Source: Taudactylus pleione
Taxonomy: Eukaryota > Chordata > Amphibia > Anura > Myobatrachidae
NCBI GenBank assembly: GCA_031769625.1
Contig: JAUIMM010000126.1
Span: 3,620,001 to 3,684,000 of the forward strand
Length of the DNA stretch: 64,000 nucleotides
Direction: 5' to 3'
The translations under genes were made by a program, and so were the position numbers. The stretch's first letter is position 1. Each line of letters opens with the position of its first letter. The notes below the pieces were generated by a model, which had not been told where the DNA came from, did not search any database, and saw only the letters and a program-made list of their open reading frames with translations. Positions 43,963 through 54,960 of this stretch are shown in pieces.

Positions 43963-44350
43963 CAGGGGCATTTAAGAGAGGAGGGGGCCCGTATTCACTC
44001 ACCATCCAGTGCCCTCTCCTTTCTCTACGGCGGCCGCGGCGCACTGTTAGTTTCAGTAGACTCCGGGCACTAGTCTGTGCCTGGAGTCTACTGCGCATGT
44101 GCAGTACACCAGGATAATGGCGCAGCAGCCATTTTTCTGGTGATTTCCCTACTGTGCATGCGCAGAATACTGGGAAAATGGCCACGTTAGCCATTTTCCA
44201 GGCGTTTTGTGTAGCGCCTCTCCAACCGGCGTGGGACTTCGGAGAGGTAAGTATTAGAAAATATTGGTGCAGGGTGCGCGTTGTGGGCACCCCAGGACCC
44301 AGGAGCCCATGTGCACTGCACACCATGCACCCATTATAGATACGCCCCTG
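43963..44350. mobile_element. hAT-type miniature element, 8-bp target duplication
   Basis: CAGGGGCA starts and CGCCCCTG ends the 388-bp unit. The flanks AATGAGGT (43955-43962) and AATGAGGC (44351-44358) differ at one base. Inside are imperfect palindromes around GACTCCGGGCACTAG / CCTGGAGTC and GGGAAAATGGCCAC. It is the same family type as 27906-28884. Confidence 0.85.
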
Positions 44351-44393
44351 AATGAGGCCATGTATATAAATATGTAATGACTATTCCAATTTA

Positions 44394-44813
44394 GGGGCAT
44401 ATTCAGGGCCTCATTTATCAACGAGTCTTGTCATTTACAATGAGTGATAAAACTTGCTGCATATAATAATGATGCTCCAGCCAATCAGCTCCCATCTGTC
44501 ATCTGTTTGAAAAATGACAGTTGGGAGCTGATTGGCTTGAGCACCATTTAAGCATCCCGCCACACTTCGCATGCATGCCGGCACTAATTACATCGGTCTG
44601 CATGAACAAAAATGCAAACGACAGCTCTCTCGATAATAGCTCTCCTTTGCGAGTGAGGGACTTTCGAGTCTATGGCCCAGATGTAACTTTAGTTTCATTC
44701 TGCAGAAGCGCACCTTACTGGTAATTAATGCACTTGGTATCAGCCGCAAATTGAATTGCTCAGTGGCAACAATTAGCCACAGGGTACACACCGCAGCTAT
44801 TTGGATATGCCCC
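44394..44813. mobile_element. Miniature element interrupted by a Harbinger-like half copy
   Basis: The ends GGGGCATATTCA and GGATATGCCCC are inverted repeats. At 44406-44550 lies a partial relative of 9928-10114 (GGGCCTCATTTATCAACGAG, then CAGCTCCCATCTGTCA / TGACAGTTGGGAGCTG). Non-coding. Confidence 0.55.
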
Positions 44814-46148
44814 ATAGAATGGATTCTTATCTATTGTATTAATTTTATGTTGAGTTGTTATGTTTATATAACATTCATTGCGTTGTTATTGACAGACAAT
44901 ACACAGTAATTTCCTGCACATTTGTTTGTATTTAATCTGGTAGATCATAAAGTTACCTCAAAGACAGAACATTGTTGGCTAATTATTTCATCTTTTGTTT
45001 ACCATTTAAATGCAGCCAATTGTTTCAACATTATTGTGTGTGTGCACCAGACATACAAATACAAAATATATTAAGTCCAGGATGTAGTTCGTGTGGGGAC
45101 AAAAATTGTCACAGCTTTCCATATAAAAACATTTAGCAGTGGTTGTTGACAAGCATTTGGCTCTCAAGTTTGTTTGTTTTTGTGGGGTGGTCATATTAAA
45201 ATGTAAAATATTGTAAGTATATAGTAAATAACTATTAGATATAGTATGCTGTACGTGTTTTCCCCATGCTGTCAAATGTTATCTCACTGCCATCACTTTG
45301 TATAGCTCTGTGGAACTGTTGCTATTTTTCTTGGACTGTTAAGGAGATTAGAGCCACAATAAAAGTCTTGTGTTGCGTCAGCCATTTCAGGCTCCCTATT
45401 GGCTGGAAAACCCCACTCCCTCACAGCATAGTCACTTTCAGCTATACACATGTGTAGTTTGAAGCTGGAATTTGGCTGACTCCCTACCTCAGCAATGTGT
45501 TTTCCAGCAATAACATAGATCTTTTTAATAATTGTTTTCTGAAACATGGTAACTTTTTTTTTTGCATTTTTAGCTCTAGTGTAATTAGCTGTTATTTATT
45601 TAGAGAAACATTTATTACTTCAAAGTACCTAGAAATATCTTTATGATAATTCACTACAACATTGTGGTTCTCTTGTATTTTTGTTTGTCTTAATCTAGAA
45701 GGGACCTGATTTATATCTATTAAATGCACTAGAAACTTAGCAATAAGATCAATTATTCTCTATTAACAAATATCTTTTATTTGCTAAATAATGTATTACT
45801 GTACATTAATGCAATCAGATGCATAATCACTCACTTTGTAGGTCATACTCTGATGGACAATGACCAATGGTTACATCTAAAGCATAATTGCATAAACTGG
45901 GAGTCTCAGTCCTTGCACATTCAGACACATGGAAGTACACCAAGGAAGGACTTGTCGTCGTATTTGCATAAAGTCACAGACATGCACCGACAAAAGACAC
46001 AGACATGGACGCCACTGTGTGCAACTCTGAATCAGGCCCTAAAGGAGTTGCCTGTTTCTCTTTGTAGTTGGTTGCATTCAGGCATGGTCAGGAGTCACTA
46101 TTTCAGATGCAAACTTTATTTAATGTCCACTGCAATACACTGAAAAAA
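44814..46148. other. Unassigned AT-rich DNA
   Basis: No gene is seen. Near 46030-46040 CTGAATCAGGCCC looks like a right terminus; a possible left partner GGGACCTGATTTATA lies at about 45702. Confidence 0.4.
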
Positions 46149-46325
46149 TAGAGGTTCCCAAACCCTGCCATTACAGTCCAGGTTTTAAGAATATCCATGC
46201 TTGAGCACACATGACTTAATTAGCACCTCAGTCAATTTAATTTAACCTTCTGGGCTCAAGCATAGATATCCTTAAACCTGGACTGTAAAGGCTGTAATGA
46301 ACTGCAATGGGTTTGGGAATCTCTG
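46149..46325. mobile_element. Short hAT-type miniature element
   Basis: The left end TAGAGGTTCCCAAACC and right end GGTTTGGGAATCTCTG are inverted repeats. The inner arms CAGTCCAGGTTTTAAGAATA / TATCCTTAAACCTGGACTG are well matched. It is the same family as 48016-48184. The flanking octamers no longer match. Confidence 0.7.
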
Positions 46326-46839
46326 CTATATGGCATAATGCATCTAGAATTCAAACTTCCGGGTTTGAATTTCAAAAAACTGTGAGTGTTTTTGGTTGGC
46401 AGGAAGTAGAAAAACTTATTTTTAAAAAATTAAAAGTTTTTTACATATATTATTAGTCCTTCTCATTTTCATGCCAGTTTGAGCTTAAATAAATTATTTA
46501 GCTCTGTCTTAGTAATTCTTATGTTAACATTTCTATCTCAATCAGTGATAAGATGGGATTTCTACCTTATGGTGAAAATAGAGCACTTTTAAAAACTGTT
46601 TTAGCTTCATCAAAAAATAAATTTACTAAACTAACTAGATTGAATTTTACATTTCTACTCCTTTACTCACCGACAGTAATACCAACATACCATAGCAGAA
46701 AGGCAGCCCTTGTAGCTACAGTATTATAATTGTCACACAATCATCACATTATTGAACAAAGGCATAATAAATATTGGCAATGATTTGCAAATTATAATCA
46801 GTTATGGAGAAATTAAAATTAAAAAAAGATTCAGACAAC
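46326..46839. other. Unassigned AT-rich DNA
   Basis: No gene or clear repeat seen. Confidence 0.4.
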
Positions 46840-46963
46840 CACTGGAGACTGAAGTGCTTCAAAATAAATAGGCTTTTATTCCAGCAGAAAGGTGCAACCA
46901 GTGCAATAACTTCTCAGGAGTATAAACAGTAAACTCAGGAACATAGCATTGAGGCTACATAAG

Positions 46964-47559
46964 CAGGGCCGCAACTAGGGGGGTGGGCTAGAGGTGCACG
47001 TGCACCGGGTGCTGGAATGCAGGGGGTGAAAAAGGGATGACTCACGGTGGCTTGGGGACTGGAGAGTCAGAAAATGTCCATCCAAAAAATGGCTGCCGCC
47101 AAGGAGGAGACAGATGCTGGAGGTCCTTACTTGACCTCTAGTGTCTGTTAGGCCAGCGCAAGTGCCGGGAGAAGATGCTGAAAGCTGCATCTTGTCCCGC
47201 GAAACCCCCTGGCAATGAGCATGAAATCCCCCTGGCAACGAGCATAAATCCCCCTGGCAACGAGCATGAATCCCCCTGGCAAAGAGCAGGTAATTTTAAA
47301 GTAATTAGAAGCCTTACTGTGGGGCATACAATGGTGTAGGGCAAATATGTAAGTGGCACTTTGGTAATAGGCATTACAGTGTGTGGCATAATGTGTAATG
47401 GGCATTATTGTGTGTGGAATAATGTAAGTCACTATACCAGGGACGTTTGACTAGTGCACTGCCTTATGGAGGAGCAAGGACAAAATCCAGGTATGGGAAG
47501 GGAGGGGGCGCAAAATTGCTACCTTGCACCAGGTGACAGACATCCTAGTTTCGGCCCTG
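46964..47559. mobile_element. hAT-type non-autonomous element, 596 bp
   Basis: The ends CAGGGCCGCAACTAGG and CCTAGTTTCGGCCCTG are inverted repeats. ACATAAG (7 of the expected 8 bases) flanks both sides (46957-46963, 47560-47566). It contains a four-unit tandem repeat at 47206-47290. No credible coding frame. Confidence 0.85.
47206..47290. repeat. 22-bp tandem repeat, four units
   Basis: Units read CCCCTGGCAACGAGCATGAA, with one or two changes each. They lie inside the hAT-type element 46964-47559. Confidence 0.85.
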
Positions 47560-47621
47560 ACATAAGAACACAGCAACATGGAAGTCAAGGTATGTAGTAC
47601 CCAGTACACAGACGGTTGCAC

Positions 47622-47951
47622 CATACCTTCATACCCTCCCGGAACGACTGGGAGGATCCCGAAAATGAAGTGGTGCTTCCGGCCGCCTGGAAATGCAGAT
47701 ATGATTTCCAGAGGCTGGAGCAACCCAGCCACAGTCACCCACTTTCAGAGTGAAATTGGTGGTATAAGCGGGCCATGAGGCAATTCGCGTCATCATGGCT
47801 CTGCCCCTGGCTTCACAATGCCGGTAATCATGGCATTGTATAGTGGGGATGGGACTATGATAACGTGATCAGGTCGTCATGCCCCCAGACCCACCCACCT
47901 GTACCATCCCACGCCCGGAGGGGGCATCCAAACAAAAGGTCAGCAAGTATG
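47622..47951. mobile_element. hAT-type miniature element, relative of 664-1061
   Basis: The ends CATACCTTCATACCCTCCCGG and CAGCAAGTATG match the 664-1061 family. The 8-bp flanks GGTTGCAC (47614-47621) and AGGTGCAC (47952-47959) agree at six positions, fitting an old duplication. Confidence 0.7.
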
Positions 47952-48015
47952 AGGTGCACAACCTCCTATCTCTCCTACTGACTGAGCCACACAAGCAGGT
48001 TTATTTACCTTAGCT

Positions 48016-48184
48016 CAGCGGTTCCCAAAGTCAGTCCTCAAAGCACCCTAACAGTCCAGGTTTTAAGGATATCCATAGCACGGATGGTTACATCAAACTG
48101 ACTGATGTACTAATTAAGTCACCTCTACCCAAGCATGGTTATCTTTAAAACCTGGACCATGAGGACCGAGTTTGGAAACCTCTG
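48016..48184. mobile_element. Short hAT-type miniature element
   Basis: The ends CAGCGGTTCCCAAAG and TTTGGAAACCTCTG are inverted repeats, with inner arms CAGTCCAGGTTTTAAGGATA / TATCTTTAAAACCTGGAC. The octamers CCTTAGCT and AGTTAGAT agree at five positions. A second copy is at 46149-46325. Confidence 0.75.
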
Positions 48185-48390
48185 AGTTAGATAAACAGGT
48201 AACAGACAACTTTCCTCCAGATTAACCATCTACACACTAAAACTAAGGCCTTAAATAGGCCAGGAGTCTACCATCTGTGAGAAAGGGGCAGAGTCACCAC
48301 CTGAAGCTCAGGTTGTTAACCCCTTCCTCACATGTGGTAATTCTTCTGCCACATACCTCCCCCATTAACCACTTAACTGGGTAATATTTT

Positions 48391-48959
48391 TTTCCAAAAA
48401 CTGTCCCCAAAATTGTTGCTTTGTATTATTATCAAGTTATGTAAATAATGGCTATGTAGGTATAACTTTAATGACAAATATGCAGTTTTAAATAGCTATT
48501 ATTTAGATAATTTTATAATAAAAAAAATCAACAATTTTAGGTACATTTTTGGAAAAAAATAGTTTTATACAGTTAAAAAAAAGACAAACAAAAACCCTCC
48601 TTTAAATGTAAACTTCCATGGCAGTGACACAATTTGTAGAAAAAAGGCTGGGGGGCCAAGTACTAACTCATGATATGGGCATTAGAGTATTTAATAGAAT
48701 GTAGCCACCTCAAGGGAGCATGGTCTGTGGCTATCACAAAATGAACCATCTCCAAATAACAATGGAGTGTTTCTCTAGTCCACTTCACAGAGAAACACTC
48801 CTTCATGATCATAGAATAACAGCCTTCAACTAACTGTCAGGCTTGTAAACCAGAAATATCACATCTGAATAGTTAAAAAAAAAAGACCTACCTGTGAGCA
48901 GCTTGTTTGCCCGAAGCACTGCATGGATCAATATGATCTGTGCAGGCTTTGTTATGTAA
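48391..48959. other. Unassigned AT-rich DNA
   Basis: No gene seen. Possibly further decayed retroelement sequence. Confidence 0.35.
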
Positions 48960-49340
48960 ACCAGAGAATAAATGGTTCATTAACAAAAAAAGCATGGGGT
49001 CTCCCCCAATTCAATAACCATCCCCAGACGTCTCAGCTTAAGCTGGTATTGTTAAATCGGGGGAAAGAAATTCTCCCAATTTGTCAAAAAAACAGCTGGG
49101 CTGAAGCAGCTGGGGATGGGGGTTCGCTGGTAGTGGAGAGACACACAGTGTGGGGTCCTCCAAACTGGTCAAACTAGGCTGAAATTCCGCAGAAAATCAG
49201 GGTCTGCCCTCTCGAGGGACAACTAGCCCTGGGTTGAAGCTATTCCCCGTTTCTCTGGGCGGTGTGTGCGGGGTTAATGGTATGTTGTGGAACAAACAAG
49301 TGCCAGCATGCCCAGACATCAAAGGCCTGCTGAAACCAGG
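48960..49340. repeat. Fragment related to the 35438-36330 foldback
   Basis: Wording such as GCATGGGGTCTCCCCC.., GCAGCTGGGGATGG, GTGGGGTCCTCC and CAAGTGCCAGCATGCCC parallels the foldback element at 35.4 kb, but inverted arms are less clear. Only a partial relationship is claimed. Confidence 0.35.
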
Positions 49341-49745
49341 CAGATAATATAAAAACAGATAACAACCTGTGGCTCTCCATACTGCATTGTATTATTCAAC
49401 TTCTGGGACTGCAATTAATGTATTTATTTATTAAGTAAAAACTAAATGATAGTTTAAATCTTTCACTCTCAGATCCTTTGTGGGTTACATTTTGGTTAAT
49501 GATGTCTTGTGTGGTCAGTGTGCTCCAGTCCTGTTTCCAGTACACTAAAAATAAGGAGGGTGTCTAACACAGTGCCAATGTGTGAGAACTGGATTTTCAG
49601 AAAGTGGAGGATTGTGATCTATACAGGAAAATTAATTAGATGTGAATCAGCAGTTCCATAACTGGAATCTGTGGGAAGATAAATGTAAAGCATTTTCAGT
49701 AAAAAGGAAACATCTTTACATTCCTTACACTCGGTCATGTCCTTT
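49341..49745. other. Unassigned DNA
   Basis: No gene seen. AT-rich. Confidence 0.35.
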
Positions 49746-50098
49746 CACAAAACTGTGAAACAGGGTTACTTGTATTTCATTATTTTCTCACTATGTTTTT
49801 TTTACAAGGCACCACAAGGGTTCTGCAGTGCTGTACAAGAGCAAAGCGGAAAGGTTCAGTCAAATATAGACAGTATATAAATTCACCCAGATTCATAATT
49901 ACACTGTGTAGTTAGCATAATTGTGTACAGAAGACAAAGTGGAAATGTGGATGGACATGGTGGGGAGGAGAGGGCAGTGGAAGACAGAGATTTAGGAGAG
50001 GGCTGGTAATCTAGATTATTGTTAAAAACAAAAATCAGTCTTAAGGACACTTTTGAAGGATGGGAGGCTGGATGAAAGTCTAATGAATAGAAGTTAAG
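49746..50098 (-). pseudogene. L2-type LINE 3' tail
   Basis: The minus strand reads TGTACAGCACTGCAGAACCC followed by TTGTGGTGCC and an A-rich tail, a decayed version of the L2 3' end (..GCGCTGCGGAA..TGGCGCTATATAA..). It has the same orientation as the coding remnant at 51200-52425 and is probably its separated 3' end. Purine-rich wording at 49950-50090 recurs near 56440-56650, which may be another scrap. Confidence 0.45.
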
Positions 50099-51190
50099 GG
50101 CCTGATTCTAGAAACATTCTGGAGGTGGAAAGCAGGATTGCCAAGGCTGACATTTAGACATGAGGAACGGAGGAAAGTGAGCCATTGTCAACAGAGAGGT
50201 ATCACACTCCGGACTATTAAAACCACTATCTTACCGTTCTGCTGCCTGTCCATGGTAGCACAGAGGTCTGCTCACGCTGCACATTGCTCCCGGCTAATGC
50301 TGAGGTCTGTCTGTGCTGCTCCTGCCCCGTCCGCTCAGTGTCTGTGTTACTAAACATGGAGATGGCTCTCCGCAGCCTCTTGCTCACAGCCTGTCTACCC
50401 AGCATGATGGCACAGAGGCTGCACACCAGAGTTTCCTCCTAAACAACAGTATGGGCACAGCAATGTTGGACTCTGTCACCTGACGCTCTTCCTCCACTCA
50501 GAGCGCTACTCCCAGACCAGCTGATCACAGCATCCAATCACTTGGGATCCTCCCCTATAAATTCAATTTCCAGACTGGCCTCTGTTGCCAGTATAACATT
50601 GTTTCATGCTGAGCTCCCAGGTAGTCTTTATCTGAATGGTCCCAGGACCTGATTCTGCAAGGATCGTAATTGCAAAGCTGCACGCAGGCAGTTTTTGTGA
50701 TCCTTGCAGATATGGTAATGCAGCAGGAGGCATTATGCCTCCTGTGCATTACTTATCCGAGCTGCATTGTCTAACACAGCATCAGATAATCTGCGTACCA
50801 TCGGCCGGCTGTGGTGACCTATGGGGTCCCGCAGCCGGACGCCACAGTTTAGAGGAAAAAGCCAGGAAATCTCTGTCAGCCGACGGAGATACTGGCTTCT
50901 TCCCTCCCCCGCAATGGCAGCGACACGCCTCCGTTTTGGGAAACGGAGGGTATCGGCACTACCTTCCCTGCCCCCAAACGGCAGCAGATTGTTAATCACT
51001 GACAGTCTGTTGCCAGTTTACGTGTGGCCTTGCAGACCCATTCTGCACATTCGCAGAACAGGTCTGGGAATCTGGTCTGGGAACATCGGGAATCTACGTT
51101 CAGCAGTGCACTTCCTTATGTACTAGCAATACATAAGGAAATCCTGGCTCAAGCCATCTTGGTTTATTCACACCTCTCAGGTCTCCTCTT
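50099..51190. other. Mixed insertion between the two halves of an L2 LINE
   Basis: The block begins GGGCCTGATTCTAGAAAC (Harbinger-like left end), and a second such end, GGACCTGATTCTGC, stands at 50643. I could not find the matching right ends. The 50470-50640 part has CCTATAAATTCAA, a TATA-like box on the plus strand, followed by CTCTGTTGCCAGTATAAC, a layout like a gypsy-type LTR. The 50800-51070 part is GC-rich, with inverted CCGGCCGGCTGTGG / CCGCAGCCGG words. Confidence 0.35.
50232..50410 (-). other. Possible first-exon-like open frame with splice donor
   Basis: On the minus strand a GC-richer frame starting MLGRQAVSKRLRRAISMF runs about 58 codons to AGCAGAACG followed by GTAAGATAG, a good splice-donor match. 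The peptide is basic then polar and matches no family I recognise. It lies inside a block bounded by transposon-like ends, which argues against a host exon. Very uncertain. Confidence 0.15.
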
Positions 51191-51199
51191 CAGCCTCCT

Positions 51200-52425
51200 A
51201 TGCCTGTTCCAGCCCAAACCAACCCTCAGGCATGACAAGAGGGTGGTAGTACAAGGGCCTTGGCTGGGGGAAAGATGAATAGTTCAGAATTTTGAGATTT
51301 TGAATTTCAGGAAGTATTGTGCCATCCAGGATGAGATGGCTGATATAAAGAAGGCAACATAGGAGAGGACAGAGGAAGAGAGGTTTTGGAAAGTGAGGTA
51401 CATTTGGGTATTGCCAGCACAGAGGTAGTAGTGAAGTCCAAAAGAACTGATAAGCTCGCAGTGAGAAGGTGTACAGGGAGAAGAAAAGAGGACAGAACTT
51501 TGAGGACCTTAACAAGAAGGGAGGTGGAGGCTGGTGTTGAAAATGGAGAAGAAATAATGTGACAAGCAGGATGCAAACCAGTTGCAAAGCACAATATAGT
51601 GGAGCATTTGGATTGGCAGTTGATTGTGTCAACTGCCACTATGAAGTAAAAAAGTAAGACTAGAGAACTGGTCTCTGGAATTGGCCATGAGGAAGTCATT
51701 GGTGACCTTGGTGAGTGCAGTTTAAATGCAATAAAGAGACCAAAAGACAGATTGGAGTGGGTCTAAGATGGAGTGGGTGGAGTGAAAAGAGGTGAGGCTG
51801 TTGTTCATTACCTCTTCAAGCTTAAAGGCAAGGGGAAGAAAAGTGATGGGACAGGAGCTAATGAGGAACAAGGGGTCAAAAGAGGGTTTCTTGTGAATGG
51901 ATGAGACAGGACACACTTGAAGGATTAAATAGATAAGTTGTTCAGGTGAGTAATGTGGGAGCATGCTTTTGGGGGGAGGTATCAGAGAAGGGAATTTAGT
52001 TAAGGGGAGGTTAGAGGGGAAGAAGGTGGGGAGCCAGGCAGAGAAATTATCAAGAAATTTTGTTACAGTGCCAGGGGGATGATAGATGGTGGCGATGGGA
52101 AGGTGGATAGGAAAGAATAGGCAGATCAAGTACACTTCAAAGGAGAATGAGAGATATGGTTATGGGGGAATGACATGAAACTTGCTAGAAAGGAAGGTGC
52201 CAACACCACCACAATAGGCATTGTGCCTGGGGTGTGGGAGAAGGAGAGGCCCCCAAAGGATAGAGTAGCTGGAGAGGTTGGTGACAGTGGGAGAGAGCTG
52301 GGTTTCCATGATAGCAAGTCGGTTGAGGGGATGGAGATGAAGAGGTCATGGATGGAGACCAACGAATATAAATCTGTCTTTACTATCAGTAAATGCTTGC
52401 TAATAGTGATGATGGCTACTTTCAA
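51200..52425 (-). pseudogene. L2/CR1-clade LINE remnant, endonuclease plus reverse transcriptase
   Basis: Read on the minus strand from 52425, the order is that of a non-LTR ORF2. First is an endonuclease-like block (SPATLSFGGLSFSHTP, cf. TETWL..GG..F.H). Then comes an RT start region (PLFLISSCPITFLPLAFKLE.., cf. YRPISNLPFLSKILE) and VAVDTINCQ (cf. LSAAFDTVDH). The palm follows (LFFSLYTFSL, then PLCWQYPNVPHFPKP where YADDTQLYLSFKP is expected) and ISHLILDGTILPEI (cf. ISSWMAQNFLKLN). Pieces lie in different frames with stops, and the YADD motif is lost. The element is dead. Its 3' part is displaced by the 50099-51190 block. Confidence 0.75.
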
Positions 52426-52440
52426 ACTGGATGGATAGGA

Positions 52441-53723
52441 GCAGGGCTAGCACTATTCAATGTGGTATGCTCAACTTCCCCCAACTGCCCCCTTCCCATG
52501 TAATCCACCTTCTAACTTCCTCCTCTGTTTTTACTGTCCTGCTAGCAAGAATGTTGTTTGTGTAAAAATTGTATTGTAAATAAAAGGGGGGATTTGATGA
52601 GTTCCTCTTTCTACAAATGACCCAGTCCTTCTATTTGGTAACTGTCTAGTTGTGGCAAAGATATTCAAGGCAACCGACGTTAATGTATTGCTCTCCGACT
52701 CCCTCAACCTCAGCATTCAAGAGAATGGTTTGTTTGGCTGAATATTCTGTACATGGGCTTAATTTGCACAGAACTCTAAATCAGTCTTTTAGCTTATTTT
52801 AACTTTGTGTTCCATTCTTTGCTGCAATAAAACATTATATTGCAATGGTTAGGGCAAATGTGTACAGTAATTATGCTTCTGTGGATTTATTTTTAGAATT
52901 TAATGCACTGATTTGATTCACTGCCTTAGCAAACTTTATGATTCAAATAAAATGGCAGCAATAAAATCAGCCAAGATTGCCAATGATGTTTAGATGTAAT
53001 GGACATTATTTACATGCTAAGGCTAGTCTAATTCTATTTAGGAATGATTACTGATCGCCAGTTGACTACTGAACTACTATCCTCAGGAAAGTTAAATTCT
53101 TTCTTCAAAGAAACTGTTGTCGATATATTGTGGCATCTCCCAGTCTAGAGATTTTCATCCCCAATTATCCAAAGTTTTTTTTTATGACTTAGAGACAGTG
53201 GGTCAAATTTCTGGCATTTGCTACTAACACTTCAGTTACCATCTCCTCTACTTATTATGTTAAAGCAGCATAGCATGCAGGTTACATCCTCAGCTCTAGA
53301 CAGCGTCCAGCACTCTGGTAAATGGCTGGGAGGAATAGTACCAGTGTGCCGAGTGTGGTCTGGCAGGCATGTGGAACATTTTCTAGAGATAAGTGAATCA
53401 TAATGTGGAACGCACCCATTTTGGGAAACTATATAGCACAGATATCACAAATCAAGGGTATGCATTGTATATTTGTCCTTGACTAAAGTACTCATGTTTG
53501 TAATGATATAATTTAATGTCAAAATGGCTACTATTACACTTGGGTCACTCCATTATTTAGAAATGTTCTGTTTTACTTCTATGGTACTCCCTTAGACATT
53601 ATATATCTGTTGAGCGTAAAAGGGACTTTGAGGCTGCATTCATTGATGTGATTCTAACATGGTCAATTCTCACCAATGTAGCATTTGTCAGTTTTGTGTA
53701 ACTAAAAATATTCTGTTGACATT
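52441..53723. other. Mostly unique AT-rich DNA, possible conserved non-coding part
   Basis: The 52740-53120 stretch has no repeat structure. It has dense AT-rich words (CAATAAAACATTATATTGCAA, ATTTACATGC octamer-like, GATTTGATTCACTGCC). It could be regulatory DNA, but this is only an impression of style. No gene seen. Confidence 0.2.
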
Positions 53724-54124
53724 GGGCGGGATGAATCATGCATCACATATTGTATGCGATATGCACAGCTTAATGTGAATAATTTGCAATGGACGGTTCT
53801 TCCAATGAGAGCTGTCTTCTGTGATATGAGAACTTCGGGGTTATGAGCGGGGAGTCCTACAGCGCATGCACGGCTGTAGTTCTGTGCATGTGTTCGTCAC
53901 AGGGATGTGTGTGTGTGTGTGTGTGTGGGGAAGGGGGGGAGCCCATAGGCTTCTATAGGTGTTGCCTATCGGTCACAAGCTCTGGAAGTTCCGCTTTCCA
54001 GAGCTTGGTGCATATAACCACATCGCAGTCCCATAGTACTCTATGGTGGCTTCAGTGCCGTAGGCAAAACTCCGAAAAATGCAGGGTTTTTTTAAGATTT
54101 TTTTACAGTTAATACATCCCGTCC
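53724..54124. mobile_element. Miniature element with GGGCGGGATG ends
   Basis: The left end GGGCGGGATGAATCATGC and the right end ACATCCCGTCC are inverted repeats. Inside are a (GT)n run (53906-53927) and the palindrome AGCTCTGGAAGTTCC / GCTTTCCAGAGCT. A related segment lies at 54640-54960. Confidence 0.55.
53906..53927. repeat. (GT)n microsatellite
   Basis: About eleven GT units, directly followed by a G-rich stretch. Confidence 0.9.
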
Positions 54125-54639
54125 TATTAATTTAAACTCTTCCAAATAAGTGCAATCTCCAAACCTTTAAATTCAGACGACTATCTTGTCAAATATGATA
54201 TATTGGTTTTGCATGTTTGTGTAAATACAGATGCATTATTGTGTAACTCCTATATTTCTTTGGGAACACCTCGATCTTCTAGGCAAGATGACTTTAGTGC
54301 TTCTCCACCATCTTTTTCTCATTAGAGAATTATATGGATTTCCATGATCTGATCCCATGAATGAAAATAACAGTAATAATGTTTTATAACTGAATTTGGC
54401 AGTCATTAGACTGTGTCCATTTTAGACATCATTTTATAATTTGTCAGACTCAATATTATTATATGTCAGAATAAAACAAGTCATGTATGTGAAAGGCAAG
54501 CAGTGACTGGTGAGTGATGAGGATGGTGTGACAATTTATTAGGGTTGAGCTATAATTAACACGTCACTGTTAATGAGGAATACACAAAGAAGTTAAAATG
54601 ATGAGTGATATAAGAAGCTGTGTATTTGAATACATCATA

Positions 54640-54960
54640 CATGGCAGTGCCAGAGCAGGGCGCTTTTGTGCGAGAGGTTTATGACCCAGAAGTCCCTCGG
54701 GTGTCCCTCTGAGCATGCATCGCATGACGTGTGATACGGGGGATGCTAAAAGGGATCTGATTGGATCCCTCTCGGAGGCTTATGTAAAGAGAAGCCCATA
54801 GGTAAGCCCATAGGCAACTGGGCAACCCTACCTATAGATGCCATTGCCAACCGAGTCCAAGCTCTTGAAAGTAATGCATTCTGGAGCTTGGTACATATGG
54901 GAATGCATCCAAAATACACAAAACTGCCTTTTCGGTTGCATTTTCCTTTTAGTACATTGC
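54640..54960. repeat. Partial relative of the 53724-54124 element
   Basis: CCAAGCTCTTGAAAG..CATTCTGGAGCTTGGTACATA parallels ..CAAGCTCTGGAAGTTCC..CCAGAGCTTGGTGCATA in the neighbour, in the same orientation. Ends are not defined. Confidence 0.45.

Larger units (their letters stand above)
46840..48390. repeat. Old repeat interrupted by three hAT-type insertions
   Basis: Four stretches (46840-46963, 47560-47621, 47952-48015, 48185-48390) appear to be one element. The order is GGCTTTTATTCCAGCAGAAA.., ..AACACAGCAACATGG.., ..CAACCTCCTATCTCTCC.., and ..AACCATCTACACACTAAAAC, TAACCCCTTCCTCACATG. The composition resembles a retroelement LTR read backwards, but I cannot name it. The three interruptions each have hAT-type target duplications. 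Confidence 0.5.

Noticed and set aside
51307..51699. 130-codon minus-strand frame as a possible membrane protein
   Set aside because: Neighbouring frames align piecewise to L2-type endonuclease and reverse transcriptase motifs, so this is a decayed LINE.
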